Positions 8,833-17,023 of a DNA stretch of 52,704 nt are shown piece after piece. The number at the start of each line of letters is the position of its first letter. The first letter of the stretch is position 1. Made by a program: the position numbers and the translations under genes. Origin of the DNA: Erginobacter sp964587835 (lineage in GTDB: Bacteria > Auribacterota > Erginobacteria > Erginobacterales > Erginobacteraceae). Under the pieces are notes generated by a model, which made no database searches, had not been told where the DNA came from, and saw nothing but the letters and a program-made list of their open reading frames with translations. Location: positions 1 through 52,704 of the forward strand of contig CAZPMN010000016.1 in assembly GCA_964587835.1 (NCBI GenBank). The letters run 5' to 3'.

Positions 8833-9939
8833 TTAATTCTCGGGTTGCCTTTTGATTTGTGTTCCGTAAGGTAAGTTGACTGTCGAGACTTGTGGATTCA
8901 TCTCGCTCCGGACGGCGGCCAGGACTTCTTTAACCGCCTCGGCCAGGGTCTGCTCCCGGATCAGAGCGCCGGAGGCGGTGTGATGCCCGCCGCCGCCCAC
9001 CCGAGAGGCGGCCCGGTTGACGTCGACGTCCTTCTTCGATCTCAGCCAGACCTCGACCCCGGCGGTTTCCTGATGGAGCATCACCGCCGCCCGGATCCGC
9101 TTGATCGAGAGAAGCTGCTTCAGGGCCTCCGAGGCCAGTTCCCGCTGGTAAAACGACAGATAGTCACTGTCGAACATCGTGAACCAGGCCAGGGCCCCGT
9201 CTTCCTCGTAGCGGACCGTCCGCAGAAGGGCCGAGAGATCGTCGAGGTAGCTGTCCGGCCGGTGGCAGTAGATCCTCTCCTGGAGGTCCTCGACGTCGAT
9301 CCCGCCCCGGATAAGTTCCCGGACCACCCCCAGTAGGTTTCCTTCCGGGTCGATGTAGCGGAAGCCGACCGTGTCGGTGGAGAGGCCGACGTACAGAGCG
9401 TCGGCGATCGTCCCGGTCACCGGCACGGCCAGGGCCCGGAGCACCTCGAAGACCAGTTCGGCGGCGCCCCCGGCCTCGAACCGGACGTAGTTGAAATCGC
9501 CGAAGAAGGCGTTATCCCGGTGATGGTCGATGTTGATGACCTTGCCTCCCGCCCCCGCCGCCGGCCCCGCCAGACGGCCGAGACGGAAATAGTCGCAGCA
9601 GTCGACCAGGATGATGACCCCGGCCGCCGCGATGGCGGCGTCATCCGGGCCGGGGCGGTAGGGACGGATCAGTCCGTCGCGGTTAAGAAAATCCAAGGTC
9701 GGCGGCGCGGGGTCGACCCGCAGCGAGATGACCTCCTTGCCCATATCTTTCAGGGCGGCGGTGACGGCGACCTGGGAGCCGATCGCGTCCCCGTCCGGTT
9801 CCTCGTGAGAGAAGACGGCGAAACTCCGGTTCTCCCGGATGGTCCGGACGATCGGCTTGAGCAGGTCTGCCCGGTTGTCGCTGGTCGCTTCAATCATCGG
9901 CTGAACAAGGTTTGGTCGGGGTTGCTTTGGGGGCCACAT
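8833..9939 (-). CDS. nrnA: DHH-family oligoribonuclease/pAp phosphatase, NrnA type
   Basis: NrnA-type enzymes degrade very short RNA oligomers and dephosphorylate pAp. The protein has 368 residues. The DHH domain is visible in FSHEEPDGDAIGSQVA (D-x-D metal site), ILVDCCD and the signature INIDHHRDN. The DHHA1 domain has GGGGHHTASGALI near the C-terminus. The first 16 or so residues (MWPPKQPRPNLVQP) look non-conserved. ATG at residue 15 (MIEATSDN) is an alternative start that fits the family length better. It is divergent from the sigma factor gene at 10047, with about 110 bases between them. Confidence 0.92.
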   Translation of the reverse strand: MWPPKQPRPNLVQPMIEATSDNRADLLKPIVRTIRENRSFAVFSHEEPDGDAIGSQVAVTAALKDMGKEVISLRVDPAPPTLDFLNRDGLIRPYRPGPDDAAIAAAGVIILVDCCDYFRLGRLAGPAAGAGGKVINIDHHRDNAFFGDFNYVRFEAGGAAELVFEVLRALAVPVTGTIADALYVGLSTDTVGFRYIDPEGNLLGVVRELIRGGIDVEDLQERIYCHRPDSYLDDLSALLRTVRYEEDGALAWFTMFDSDYLSFYQRELASEALKQLLSIKRIRAAVMLHQETAGVEVWLRSKKDVDVNRAASRVGGGGHHTASGALIREQTLAEAVKEVLAAVRSEMNPQVSTVNLPYGTQIKRQPEN

Positions 9940-10046
9940 AGTCGCGGTTATTTAATCCGAATTCAAGCGAATATTGGGTATAATCACCTTCGGACTAAAC
10001 CCACGGGCCGATTATTTCGTTCAATAAACGTAACCAGGATTCCCTG

Positions 10047-10595
10047 ATGCTGGCAGGAGAAGAAGAGCTGATCCGCAGATTCCAATCCGGGGAGAGGGAG
10101 GCTTTCGACGACCTGATGATTATGTTCCAGGATCGGGCCCTGGCCCTGGCATATTACCGGACCGGGCACCGGGATGACGCCCGCGATATCGTCCAGGAGG
10201 CCTTTATCCGCCTGCACGCTGTGCTGCCTTCCTGGAAGCCGAAGGCTTCGCTCTTTACCTGGCTCTACCGGGTGATCGTCAACCTGGCTGTGGACCGGGC
10301 CCGGGCGCGCTCTCGGGCGAGCGAGGTTCCCCTGGGGGAGTTGCCCCCGCCCGCCGACCCCCGGCCCGGCCACCATCCCCGGGCTTTCCTGGAGGGCAAG
10401 GAGATAGGGAGGCGAATCAACGCCGCGGTCCGCGCGCTCCCGGAGAGCCAGCGGGATGTCTTCGTTATGAGGCATTTTGGAGGGATGTCGCTGAAGGAGA
10501 TCGCCGCCGCCCGCCGCCGTTCGTCGGGTTCGGTCAAGGCCAATCTCTTTCAGGCCCTGCAAAAACTGCGCCGGGAACTCGAGGAGATAAGATGA
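10047..10595 (+). CDS. ECF-type RNA polymerase sigma factor
   Basis: The protein has 182 residues. Region 2 (about residues 20-80) contains ALAYYRTGHRDDARDIVQEA and the core-binding/-10 recognition helix FIRLHAVLPSW, with LFTWLYRVIVNLAVDRARAR after it. Region 4 (about 130-180) contains LPESQRDVFVMRHFGGMSLK and the helix-turn-helix EIAAARRRSSGSVKANLFQA. No regions 1 or 3 are present, as in extracytoplasmic-function sigma factors. The stop overlaps the start of the zinc-finger anti-sigma gene (ATGA). A TATAAT at 9979-9984 may be its -10 box; no good -35 is visible, so the promoter is uncertain and could be self-recognised. An envelope-stress role is inferred from the family and partner. Confidence 0.93.
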   Translation: MLAGEEELIRRFQSGEREAFDDLMIMFQDRALALAYYRTGHRDDARDIVQEAFIRLHAVLPSWKPKASLFTWLYRVIVNLAVDRARARSRASEVPLGELPPPADPRPGHHPRAFLEGKEIGRRINAAVRALPESQRDVFVMRHFGGMSLKEIAAARRRSSGSVKANLFQALQKLRRELEEIR

Positions 10596-11125
10596 ACTGC
10601 CGCAATTTTCACAATTTGTTGCCGGAATATCTCTACGGCGAACTTTCCCTCCCCCGCCGTAAGGAGTGTGAGGCCCACGCCGTCGTCTGTTCCGAATGCC
10701 GCCGGCTGCGGGAGGAGATGGAGGAACTTCGCGTCCGGATTTCCTCCGCCGGGCCCGTCTTTTCCAGCGCGGAGAAGGAGGGAGTGCGCCGGCGGGTCAG
10801 GGAAGCCGTCCGTTCCGGTCTTTCCGTTCCGGCCCCGGCCGGAGCCCGTGGGCAGGGTTTGGCCCTGCTTCGGCCCTTTCTGCTCCCGGCCGCCCTGGCC
10901 GCCGCTGTGCTGCTTCTGGTTGTTTTGCGCAACCCCTCCGGTCCTTCCGCCGGTCCGCCGGAAGCCGTCGCCCTGGCCGAGTTCTCCCAGGAGGTGGAAG
11001 AGGATTTCGATCTCTTCGCCGATGTCTGGGGCGAGATTGAAGAACTCGAAGACCTGTTTCCGGCTGAGTTGGGGGATGGTTTCGGGACCCAGCGGAGCCG
11101 GGAGAGTTCGGGCGAACTGGCCTGA
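10592..11125 (+). CDS. Membrane anti-sigma factor with zinc-finger domain
   Basis: The protein has 177 residues. The N-terminal zinc-binding anti-sigma (ZAS) motif is H29-x3-C33-x2-C36 in EAHAVVCSECRRL, with an upstream Cys at position 3. A single transmembrane helix spans about residues 94-112 (LLPAALAAAVLLLVVL). The remainder, rich in Glu and Asp, would lie in the periplasm. It would hold the preceding ECF sigma factor at the membrane until a signal releases it. Translation is coupled to the sigma gene by a 4-base overlap. The periplasmic part has no recognised sensor domain. Confidence 0.88.
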   Translation: MNCRNFHNLLPEYLYGELSLPRRKECEAHAVVCSECRRLREEMEELRVRISSAGPVFSSAEKEGVRRRVREAVRSGLSVPAPAGARGQGLALLRPFLLPAALAAAVLLLVVLRNPSGPSAGPPEAVALAEFSQEVEEDFDLFADVWGEIEELEDLFPAELGDGFGTQRSRESSGELA

Positions 11126-11497
11126 AGCCTGATGGGGCTGGTCCGCCGATAAATGCCCGGAAACCAATCAACTTATCCCGATTTATTCATAATTCAGGTT
11201 AACCCGATTTATTCATAAATCGGGTTAGTGTAAATCAGGTGGTTCGGTAATTAATGAGAAGGAGAAGAAGCTTGAGTACATAACACCTTGCCTTAGAACT
11301 TATTGCAAAGTTATTTAGCAAATTTCCCCGACTTTGGGGAAGGGAAAGAAATATCGAGGTAAGTTAATCGAAAAAGCAGAGTGCAATTTCAACCTAGAGG
11401 TGCCTCTATTCCTAAGTTATTCCCTGGCAATTCACAACCTGAATTATTCACGAAAAATTTCATTTTTCGTGAATAATTCAGGTTAAAGGAGAGAAAT
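11126..11497. repeat. AT-rich spacer with ATTCA-loop hairpin repeats
   Basis: These 370 bases are much more AT-rich than the surroundings and hold no convincing ORF. A 13-base perfect stem with a TC loop (TAACCCGATTTAT / ATAAATCGGGTTA) lies at 11200-11227, preceded by a partial copy at 11175-11199. A larger related hairpin is listed separately at 11436-11484. The remaining sequence (11233-11435) shows nothing recognisable. Confidence 0.75.
11436..11484. repeat. Perfect 23-bp stem hairpin
   Basis: Bases 11436-11458 (AACCTGAATTATTCACG...) and 11462-11484 are exact reverse complements, separated by the 3-base loop TTC. The hairpin ends 13 bases before the ATG of the coiled-coil protein, so the Shine-Dalgarno (AAAGGAGAG) lies just outside the stem. 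No U-tract follows, so a terminator is unlikely. Confidence 0.9.
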
Positions 11498-12010
11498 ATG
11501 AAATTGAGCGTCGCCCTGCTCGGATTGCTGATCTTGACCGCCGGATCGGGCCAGAGATCTGAAGGGGGCACCCCGAAGGCGGATTCCGGTCCGGAGAGCC
11601 CCGCCCTCACCGCGTCTGGAACATCTGATTCCCCCCGGTCGGGGGGGGCCGCCGGCCGGGAAGCCCGTTACCGTCAAGGCCCCAGCCGCTTCAAGCAATT
11701 TCGGCAGGAGGTCAGGGCGCTGGGGGAGGAGATTCGAAACAACCTGGAGCGGATCGGGGAACTAGAAGCAGGTCTAGCCGACCTGCCGGAGGGGGTGGAG
11801 CGGATTCTCGCCGAGAATCGTCTGGCTGATCTCCGCCGCCGCCGGGCCGAACTGAGGCTGGAACTGGCCCGGAAGAAACTGGCCTTCACCATCCGGATGC
11901 TGGAGTCCGTCGAGGCAAGATATCGGAAGGCCCGGGCGGAACTTGATGAGGTGGAAGCAACTGTCGTGGAGGAATACCCCGACCTTGCCACCCTTCCCCC
12001 GGTGGAATAA
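11498..12010 (+). CDS. Secreted coiled-coil protein of unknown function
   Basis: The protein has 170 residues. An N-terminal signal peptide (KLSVALLGLLILTAGSG) is followed by a low-complexity Gly/Ser/Pro linker to about residue 65. A long charged alpha-helical segment runs from about 65 to 160, with heptad-like EELRNNLERIGELEAGL and RLADLRRRRAELRLELARKK stretches. This layout resembles periplasmic helical chaperone-like proteins (CpxP/Spy/ZraP type), but no LTxxQ motif was found. Assignment to that family is not justified. AAAGGAGAG before ATG 11498 is a strong ribosome-binding site. It follows the ECF sigma/anti-sigma pair and could be a target of that system (inference). Confidence 0.6.
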   Translation: MKLSVALLGLLILTAGSGQRSEGGTPKADSGPESPALTASGTSDSPRSGGAAGREARYRQGPSRFKQFRQEVRALGEEIRNNLERIGELEAGLADLPEGVERILAENRLADLRRRRAELRLELARKKLAFTIRMLESVEARYRKARAELDEVEATVVEEYPDLATLPPVE

Positions 12011-12070
12011 TCCGCCGCTCGGTTCCCGGGAGGATGGTCAGCGGTCGATCGTCCCGGGCGATAATCCCGG

Positions 12071-12099
12071 TGGACTCCCCCCCCCGCCACCGCTATACT
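12071..12099 (+). promoter_or_regulatory. Candidate sigma-70-type promoter giving a leaderless transcript
   Basis: TGGACT at 12071-12076 and TATACT at 12094-12099 are separated by 17 bases. A start site seven bases after the -10 box would fall at or beside the GTG at 12107, so the mRNA would have no Shine-Dalgarno leader. No purine-rich site precedes the GTG. Confidence 0.55.
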
Positions 12100-12106
12100 T
12101 GCCGGC

Positions 12107-13237
12107 GTGAATTTCAAAATCAACGAAGAGAGATTGATCGGGACCTTCCGGGAATTGGTCACGATTAACGGGCCGACCTTCGCCGAGCGTCCGGTGGCCG
12201 ATTATCTACGCTCCGCTTTCTCCCGTCTGAACCTGGCCGTGGAGGAAGATGGCGCCGCCGCCGAGATCGGCGGCGATTGCGGCAATCTGCTGGTTAGGAT
12301 TCCGGGAAAGAGATCTACCGGCCCCGGTTTGATCATCGCCTCCCACCTCGACACGATCCTCCCCACTGACCGGCTGGAAGTGGTGGAGCGCGACGGCGTC
12401 TTCTACTCCCGGGGTGAGACAATCCTCGGGGCGGACGACCGGGCCGGCGTGGCGGTGATGCTGGAATGCGCCCGGGGCCTGGCGGAGGCAGGAGAAAGCC
12501 CGGTGCCCCTGGAACTTCTCTTCACGGTGGCGGAGGAGAAGGGTCTCTACGGGGCTAAGGCGCTGAAAGAGGGTTGGCTTCGGGGGAAGCTGCTCTACGT
12601 TCTCGACTCCGACGGTCCGGTGGGCAAGATCGTCAACGGGGCCCCCTACGGGGTCAAGATCGCAGTTGCCGTCAAGGGTCGGTCGGCCCACGCCGGAATC
12701 GATCCGGAATCCGGGATTAACGCGGTGGTTATCGCCGCCCGAGCGATCGCCGCTCTGAAGCTGGGCCGGATCGATGAGGTGACAACCGCCAACATCGGGA
12801 CGATCACCGGCGGGCAGGCGCAGAATATCGTCCCCGAACTGGTCGATGTGATCGGTGAGGTGCGCAGCCTTCGGGAGGAGAGTATCGGGCGTCAGGTCGC
12901 CCATATGGAGGAGCGTTTTCAGGCGGAGGCTTCCGCGGCGGGCGGCAAAGCGATCTTCTCCTGTCGGGAAGATTATCCCGGTTACTTCTATCCCCCTGAC
13001 AGCCCCCCGCTGAGGATTTTTCAATCGGCCCTGGAGAGGCTGGGGCTGGAGATGGATCTGGAATCATCCTGCGGGGCCAGTGACGCCAATATCATCAAGG
13101 GGATGGGGATTGACGCCCTGGTGATCTCCGTTGGCTACCGAAAACCCCATTCAACGGAAGAAAGCCTTCCCCGGCGGGAGCTGATCAAAGCCGCTCGCCT
13201 GGTCCGGGAACTGATCCTGCTTTCCGGAGCGGAATGA
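12107..13237 (+). CDS. M20-family metallopeptidase, peptidase T-like
   Basis: The protein has 376 residues. It is a di-zinc exopeptidase of the M20/M25/M40 family, closest in pattern to PepT/PepT2-like tripeptidases. Probable metal ligands are ASHLDT (His), GADDRAG (Asp), VAEEKG (Glu-Glu), LDSDG (Asp) and KPHSTEE (C-terminal His). The dimerisation domain lies at about 180-290 and includes the conserved GRSAHAGIDPESGINAV. It would release amino acids from peptides in the cytoplasm, which fits an amino-acid-fermenting lifestyle. The start is GTG 12107, directly after a -10-like TATACT. No signal peptide. Confidence 0.88.
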   Translation: MNFKINEERLIGTFRELVTINGPTFAERPVADYLRSAFSRLNLAVEEDGAAAEIGGDCGNLLVRIPGKRSTGPGLIIASHLDTILPTDRLEVVERDGVFYSRGETILGADDRAGVAVMLECARGLAEAGESPVPLELLFTVAEEKGLYGAKALKEGWLRGKLLYVLDSDGPVGKIVNGAPYGVKIAVAVKGRSAHAGIDPESGINAVVIAARAIAALKLGRIDEVTTANIGTITGGQAQNIVPELVDVIGEVRSLREESIGRQVAHMEERFQAEASAAGGKAIFSCREDYPGYFYPPDSPPLRIFQSALERLGLEMDLESSCGASDANIIKGMGIDALVISVGYRKPHSTEESLPRRELIKAARLVRELILLSGAE

Positions 13238-13303
13238 TTATCCGCCCGAAATTGAAAATCAGTCTGGAATCGCCTTCCGGCGCGGTTCCAAAAATTTCCA
13301 CAC

Positions 13304-13332
13304 TAAATTAGCGGGCGCAGCTCGCGAATTTA
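13304..13332. repeat. AAATTAGCG hairpin repeat, copy 2
   Basis: TAAATTAGCG and CGCGAATTTA form a 10-base stem with one mismatch and a GGCGCAGCT loop. It ends two bases before the ychF ATG and leaves no room for a Shine-Dalgarno outside the hairpin. Confidence 0.8.
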
Positions 13333-13334
13333 CA

Positions 13335-14420
13335 ATGAAGATTGGGATCATCGGGCTGCCCAACGCCGGGAAGTCGACTATCTTTAACGCCCTGGCCAGT
13401 GCCGTGGCGGAGGTGAAGTCCCACCCCTTCACCACCATCGAACCCAACGTGGGGATGGTCCCGGTCCCCGATCCTCGCCTGCAACGCCTGGCGAAGATCT
13501 TCACCCCGGAGCGGCTGGTCCCGGCGACGATCAAGTTCGTCGATATCGCCGGTCTGGTCGAGGGGGCGAGCCGGGGGGAGGGGATGGGCAACCAGTTCCT
13601 GGCGGCGATCCGGGAGACCGACGCCCTGGTCCAGACCGTCCGCTGCTTTATCGACGACTCGGTCGCCCACGTGATGGGCCAGGCCGACCCGGTTCGGGAC
13701 CTCGAGATCGTCCGGGCGGAGCTTCTCCTCGCCGACCTGGAAGCGGTCGACCGGCGGCTGGAGAAGTTGAGCCGGGGAAGAACCTCCGACCCCCGGTCCG
13801 GCCGGGAGGAGAAAGAAGTCCTGGAAAGAGTTCGAGAACGGTTGGCCGCCGGGGAGGAATTCCGCGAGGGCGATCTGGCCGGCCGGATCCGGGAGTTGAT
13901 CCCCGATCTCGGGCTGTTCGCCGGCAAGCCGGTGATCTATCTGGCTAATACCGGGGAAAGGCGCAGCCCCGCCGGACAAGCCCTCTTGGAGGACCTGCGG
14001 AGAAAGGCGGCGGCGGACCGGGTTGAACTGGTGGAGGTTTCCGGTCGCCTGGAGGCGGATCTGGCCGCCCTGGACGAGAGTGACCGGGAAGCTTTTCGGG
14101 AGGAGCTGGGATTGCGGGACTCCGGACTTGAGCGGCTGGTCCTCGCCGCCCGCCAAGCGCTGAACCTGGTGACCTTCTTCACCAAGGAGGGGGTCGAGGT
14201 TCGGGCCTGGATGATCCCTTCCGGGACGATGGCTCAGGCCGCCGCCGGGATGATCCACTCGGATATGGCGGAGGGATTCATCCGAGCCGAGGTGGTCTCC
14301 TTCGGGCAACTGGACCAAGCCGGCAGCCTGGCGGAGTCCCGGCAGAGAGGCGAACTGCGGATCGAGGGCCGGGATTACCCGGTCCGGGAGGGCGATGTGA
14401 TCAGGTTTATCTTCCAGTGA
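13335..14420 (+). CDS. ychF: Redox-regulated ATPase YchF
   Basis: YchF/OLA1 is an Obg-family P-loop protein that prefers ATP, binds ribosomes and takes part in stress responses. The protein has 361 residues, the usual length. GLPNAGKST is the Walker A (residues 7-15), HPFTTIEPNVGMVPVPD switch I, DIAGLVEGASRGEG switch II, and ANTGE stands where GTPases have NKxD, as expected for this family. A coiled-coil insert spans about 125-195 and a TGS domain the last 85 residues. ATG 13335 follows a hairpin repeat by two bases. The stop overlaps the next gene. Confidence 0.96.
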   Translation: MKIGIIGLPNAGKSTIFNALASAVAEVKSHPFTTIEPNVGMVPVPDPRLQRLAKIFTPERLVPATIKFVDIAGLVEGASRGEGMGNQFLAAIRETDALVQTVRCFIDDSVAHVMGQADPVRDLEIVRAELLLADLEAVDRRLEKLSRGRTSDPRSGREEKEVLERVRERLAAGEEFREGDLAGRIRELIPDLGLFAGKPVIYLANTGERRSPAGQALLEDLRRKAAADRVELVEVSGRLEADLAALDESDREAFREELGLRDSGLERLVLAARQALNLVTFFTKEGVEVRAWMIPSGTMAQAAAGMIHSDMAEGFIRAEVVSFGQLDQAGSLAESRQRGELRIEGRDYPVREGDVIRFIFQ

Positions 14421-15388
14421 TGAAGGCACTGTCTCTGATCTCCGGCGGGTTGGACAGTCTGCTGGCCGCCCGGCTGATTCTCGATCAGGGGATCGAGGTG
14501 GAGGGGCTGGGTTTCTCCAGCCCCTTCTTCGGCAGCGCGCGGGGCCGGCGGTCGGCCCGGAGCCTGGGGATCCCCTTCCATTCCCGCGACATCACCCCGG
14601 GGATGATCGCCGCTTTGGAAGAACCGCGTTACGGTTACGGGAAGCACTGCAACCCCTGCACCGACTGCCACCGGCTGATGGTGGCGACCGCCGCCGGGCT
14701 GCTGGAGGAACTGGGGGCTTCCTTCATCGTCAGCGGGGAGGTGCTCGGCCAGCGGCCCAAGTCCCAGACCCGGTCGGCCCTGAACGCGGTCGCCAAGGGC
14801 GCCGGCCGGGGTTTGCTGCTGAGGCCTCTCTCGGCGCGGCGGCTTGAGGAGACGGTCCCGGAACTGGAGGGGTGGGTGGACCGTTCCCAGTTGCTCACAA
14901 TCTCCGGTCGCTCCCGGAAGGAACAGATCAGACTGGCGGAGGAGTTCGGGTTGAGCGATTACGAGTCGCCGGGGGGCGGCTGCCTGCTCACCGAGGAGAG
15001 CTATTGCCGGAAACTGAAAGAATTGCGGGAACACGAGGGGTGGGAAAGGGAGGAGTTGTTTCTCCTCCGGGTCGGACGTCACTTCCGGCTGTCCTCCGGG
15101 GGGAGGGTTGTCTCCGGCCGTAACCGGGAGGAGAACGAGGAACTGGAGAAGTTGTCCCGCCCGGGGGACTGGCTCTTCCAGGCGGCCGCCCTTCCGGGGA
15201 GCCTGGTCCTGCTGAGAAAACACGGTCCGCTCACCCGCCGGGACCGGGAGTTGGCCGCCGCGATCTGCCGGCGGTACAGCAAGGAGAAGGCGGTCGCCAA
15301 TTTGGCCGTTTGCTTCCGGGCAGCGGGCTCGAAGGGGCAAACAGTTATTGCGGCCGGGGAGGCGGAACTCGCCGGGCTGGTGATCTGA
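14420..15388 (+). CDS. PP-loop ATP pyrophosphatase, tRNA 2-thiouridylase-like
   Basis: The protein has 322 residues from ATG 14420; GTG 14417 is an equivalent alternative. The PP-loop motif SGGLDSLLAARL is at the N-terminus. A CNPCTDCHRLM motif near residue 75 and a CLLTEESY segment near 190 provide conserved cysteines. ATP activation followed by sulfur transfer is typical of ThiI/MnmA/TtcA-like tRNA thiolation enzymes. Homologues are often annotated as tRNA (5-methylaminomethyl-2-thiouridylate) methyltransferase, but that name is unreliable. The C-terminal 130 residues are rich in Arg and may bind RNA. It is coupled to ychF by overlapping stop and start codons. Confidence 0.75.
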   Translation: MKALSLISGGLDSLLAARLILDQGIEVEGLGFSSPFFGSARGRRSARSLGIPFHSRDITPGMIAALEEPRYGYGKHCNPCTDCHRLMVATAAGLLEELGASFIVSGEVLGQRPKSQTRSALNAVAKGAGRGLLLRPLSARRLEETVPELEGWVDRSQLLTISGRSRKEQIRLAEEFGLSDYESPGGGCLLTEESYCRKLKELREHEGWEREELFLLRVGRHFRLSSGGRVVSGRNREENEELEKLSRPGDWLFQAAALPGSLVLLRKHGPLTRRDRELAAAICRRYSKEKAVANLAVCFRAAGSKGQTVIAAGEAELAGLVI

Positions 15389-15416
15389 ATAATCGGTTCG
15401 AGGGGAACTTTTGAAT

Positions 15417-16757
15417 ATGAAGTCAACTACACTGATACTGACGGCGGCGCTCTGCCTGACCCACTTAACCGGCTCGGCCTTTTCCGGGCCGGAAGCCGCC
15501 CGGGCTCGGGAGAACCTCGAATCGCCCGATCCGGAAATTCGCTCCGATGCCTGCCTGGCCCTGGTTGCCGAAGGGGAATCGGCGGTCGAAGACCTGGCCC
15601 CGTTGCTGGGGGATTCCTCCCTGCTGGTCCGGCACACCGCCGCTTACGCCCTGGCCCGGATCGGGTCGCCGGCGGTGGCGGAGCTTTTCCGGGAGGGGCT
15701 GAACGCCGCTGGTGCCGATCGGCGGAGAATTTCCGTCCTCGGTCTGGGGATGCTGGGCCGGGCCGATCGGGAACGGATCCGGCCTCTCCTTGAGGATGGG
15801 AGCTGGGAGGTCCGCTGGTCGGCGGCTTATGTCCTGGGGCGGAGCGGAGACCGCCGCGACCTGGCCGTGCTCGGGAACCTGGCTCGGAACGATCCCCGTC
15901 GTGACCCGGCCTCCGGATCCTACCCGGTCCGGGAGGCGGCGACCAAGGCGATCAGGAGGTTGAACTCGGTGGTCGGATGGCTGACCGATCTCGACCGGGC
16001 CCGGGAACTAACCTCCCGAACCGGTCGCCCCCTGCTGATCTATTTTCGCAGCGGCGGAAGCGAGCTCTGCCGGAAATTCGAAAAGGAGGTTTTCACTGAT
16101 GATAAGATCATCGATACCGCTCAGCGGATGATCCCGGTCTGGCTCGATCACGCCGTCTCACCGGCGGATTTCGCCGCCTTTCGGGTTACCCGGGTTCCGG
16201 CGCTCGTTCTCGCCGCGCCCGGCGGTTCCCGACAGGAACGGATCGATGGCACCACCCGGCGGGAAGTCCTTCTCGACCGGATGCTGGCTTTTCTGGAGAC
16301 AGAGAAGAGCGGTGTTCAGCTGCGCGCCCGACTCCGCCAGTCGCCCTCCGACCTGGAGACAGCCTGGCAGCTGGCCTCCATCTACCTGGAGGGGGGGATG
16401 GTGGAGGGAGCCTCCCAGCTGCTGGACCGGATCATCGCTCAGGATCCCGATAACCTCTCCAGCCTGCTTGACAACGCTCTCTTCGCCCGGGCCTACCTCG
16501 CGGGAGAGCGGGGTGATTACGGTTCCTCCGCCCGGCAGATCGATGCTCTTCTGGCTCGGTTCCCGGTCTTCGGCGACCGGGCGGAAGCCCTTTACTGCGG
16601 CGGCCTGGCCCACCTGCGGGCCGGAGACGCGGCCCGGGGTCGGGATTTGCTGGAGATCCTCAGGCGGGACTATCCCGCCTGCCCCTCTTCCGCCGCCGCC
16701 GCCACCATCCTCTCCGGTCTCGACGACCGGGCCGCTGAAACTCCGCCCGGCCGCTGA
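15417..16757 (+). CDS. Secreted HEAT-repeat/thioredoxin-like/TPR protein
   Basis: The protein has 446 residues from ATG 15417; the TTG six bases upstream is weaker. The signal peptide is STTLILTAALCLTHLTG. HEAT repeats span about residues 30-185, including DSSLLVRHTAAYALARIG and GSWEVRWSAAYVLGRSG. A thioredoxin-like domain spans about 190-300 (RPLLIYFRSGGSELCRKFEK). Only one Cys remains where C-x-x-C is expected, so a normal disulfide oxidoreductase is unlikely. Tetratricopeptide-like helices follow (ASQLLDRIIAQDPDNLSSLL; AEALYCGGLAHLRAGDAARG). It is probably a periplasmic scaffold; HEAT plus TPR combinations are common in PVC bacteria. Function unknown. Confidence 0.7.
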   Translation: MKSTTLILTAALCLTHLTGSAFSGPEAARARENLESPDPEIRSDACLALVAEGESAVEDLAPLLGDSSLLVRHTAAYALARIGSPAVAELFREGLNAAGADRRRISVLGLGMLGRADRERIRPLLEDGSWEVRWSAAYVLGRSGDRRDLAVLGNLARNDPRRDPASGSYPVREAATKAIRRLNSVVGWLTDLDRARELTSRTGRPLLIYFRSGGSELCRKFEKEVFTDDKIIDTAQRMIPVWLDHAVSPADFAAFRVTRVPALVLAAPGGSRQERIDGTTRREVLLDRMLAFLETEKSGVQLRARLRQSPSDLETAWQLASIYLEGGMVEGASQLLDRIIAQDPDNLSSLLDNALFARAYLAGERGDYGSSARQIDALLARFPVFGDRAEALYCGGLAHLRAGDAARGRDLLEILRRDYPACPSSAAAATILSGLDDRAAETPPGR

Positions 16758-16846
16758 ACCGGCAAATCTTTGCTTCCCCTTTCGGCGTTCCCGGTATATA
16801 TTGGGCGACCCGTAAACTCAATTATCCACGGAAGGAGGAGATTAAT

Positions 16847-17002
16847 ATGTCCCAGCATCCCAGTTTTGGCGGTAAGGGCAAAATCAAGGCCAAGCGAAAC
16901 GTTCTCAAGCGCTACGAGCGAGTCCGATATCTGGAGGAGAAAGGAAAGTGGGATCCGGAGAAACCGATCCTGGGTCTCCCCAAGACCACCGTCAAGGAAT
17001 AA
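16847..17002 (+). CDS. PVC-superphylum small basic protein
   Basis: This 51-residue protein is read directly from the sequence. It begins MSQHPSFGGKGKIKAKRNVL, continues KRYERVRYLEEKGKW and ends GLPKTTVKE. That pattern (MSxHPS, KRNVLKRxERV, KGKW, GLPKT) matches from memory the family known as the small basic or signature protein of the PVC superphylum, thought to bind nucleic acid and to be widely conserved there. GAAGGAGGAG at 16831-16840 is a near-perfect ribosome-binding site, and a TATATATT at 16795-16802 may be a -10 box. It is the strongest taxonomic marker in the window. Its own transcription unit seems likely because it sits between two unrelated secreted-protein genes. Confidence 0.88.
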   Translation: MSQHPSFGGKGKIKAKRNVLKRYERVRYLEEKGKWDPEKPILGLPKTTVKE

Positions 17003-17023
17003 GCCCAAGATCCTGACGGTCAG

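Noticed and set aside
11498..12010. Assignment as CpxP/Spy chaperone
   Set aside because: Helical and secreted, but without the LTxxQ motifs of that family.
12107..13237. Assignment of the M20 peptidase as YgeY
   Set aside because: Its motifs and dimerisation domain fit PepT-like tripeptidases better, although a YgeY-type enzyme would have suited the purine hypothesis.
13308..14429. Long minus-strand ORF opposite ychF
   Set aside because: GC-rich codon use leaves the opposite strand open; the plus-strand product is clearly YchF. The same applies to the long shadows opposite the SPL-like, alginate-export-like and iorA genes.
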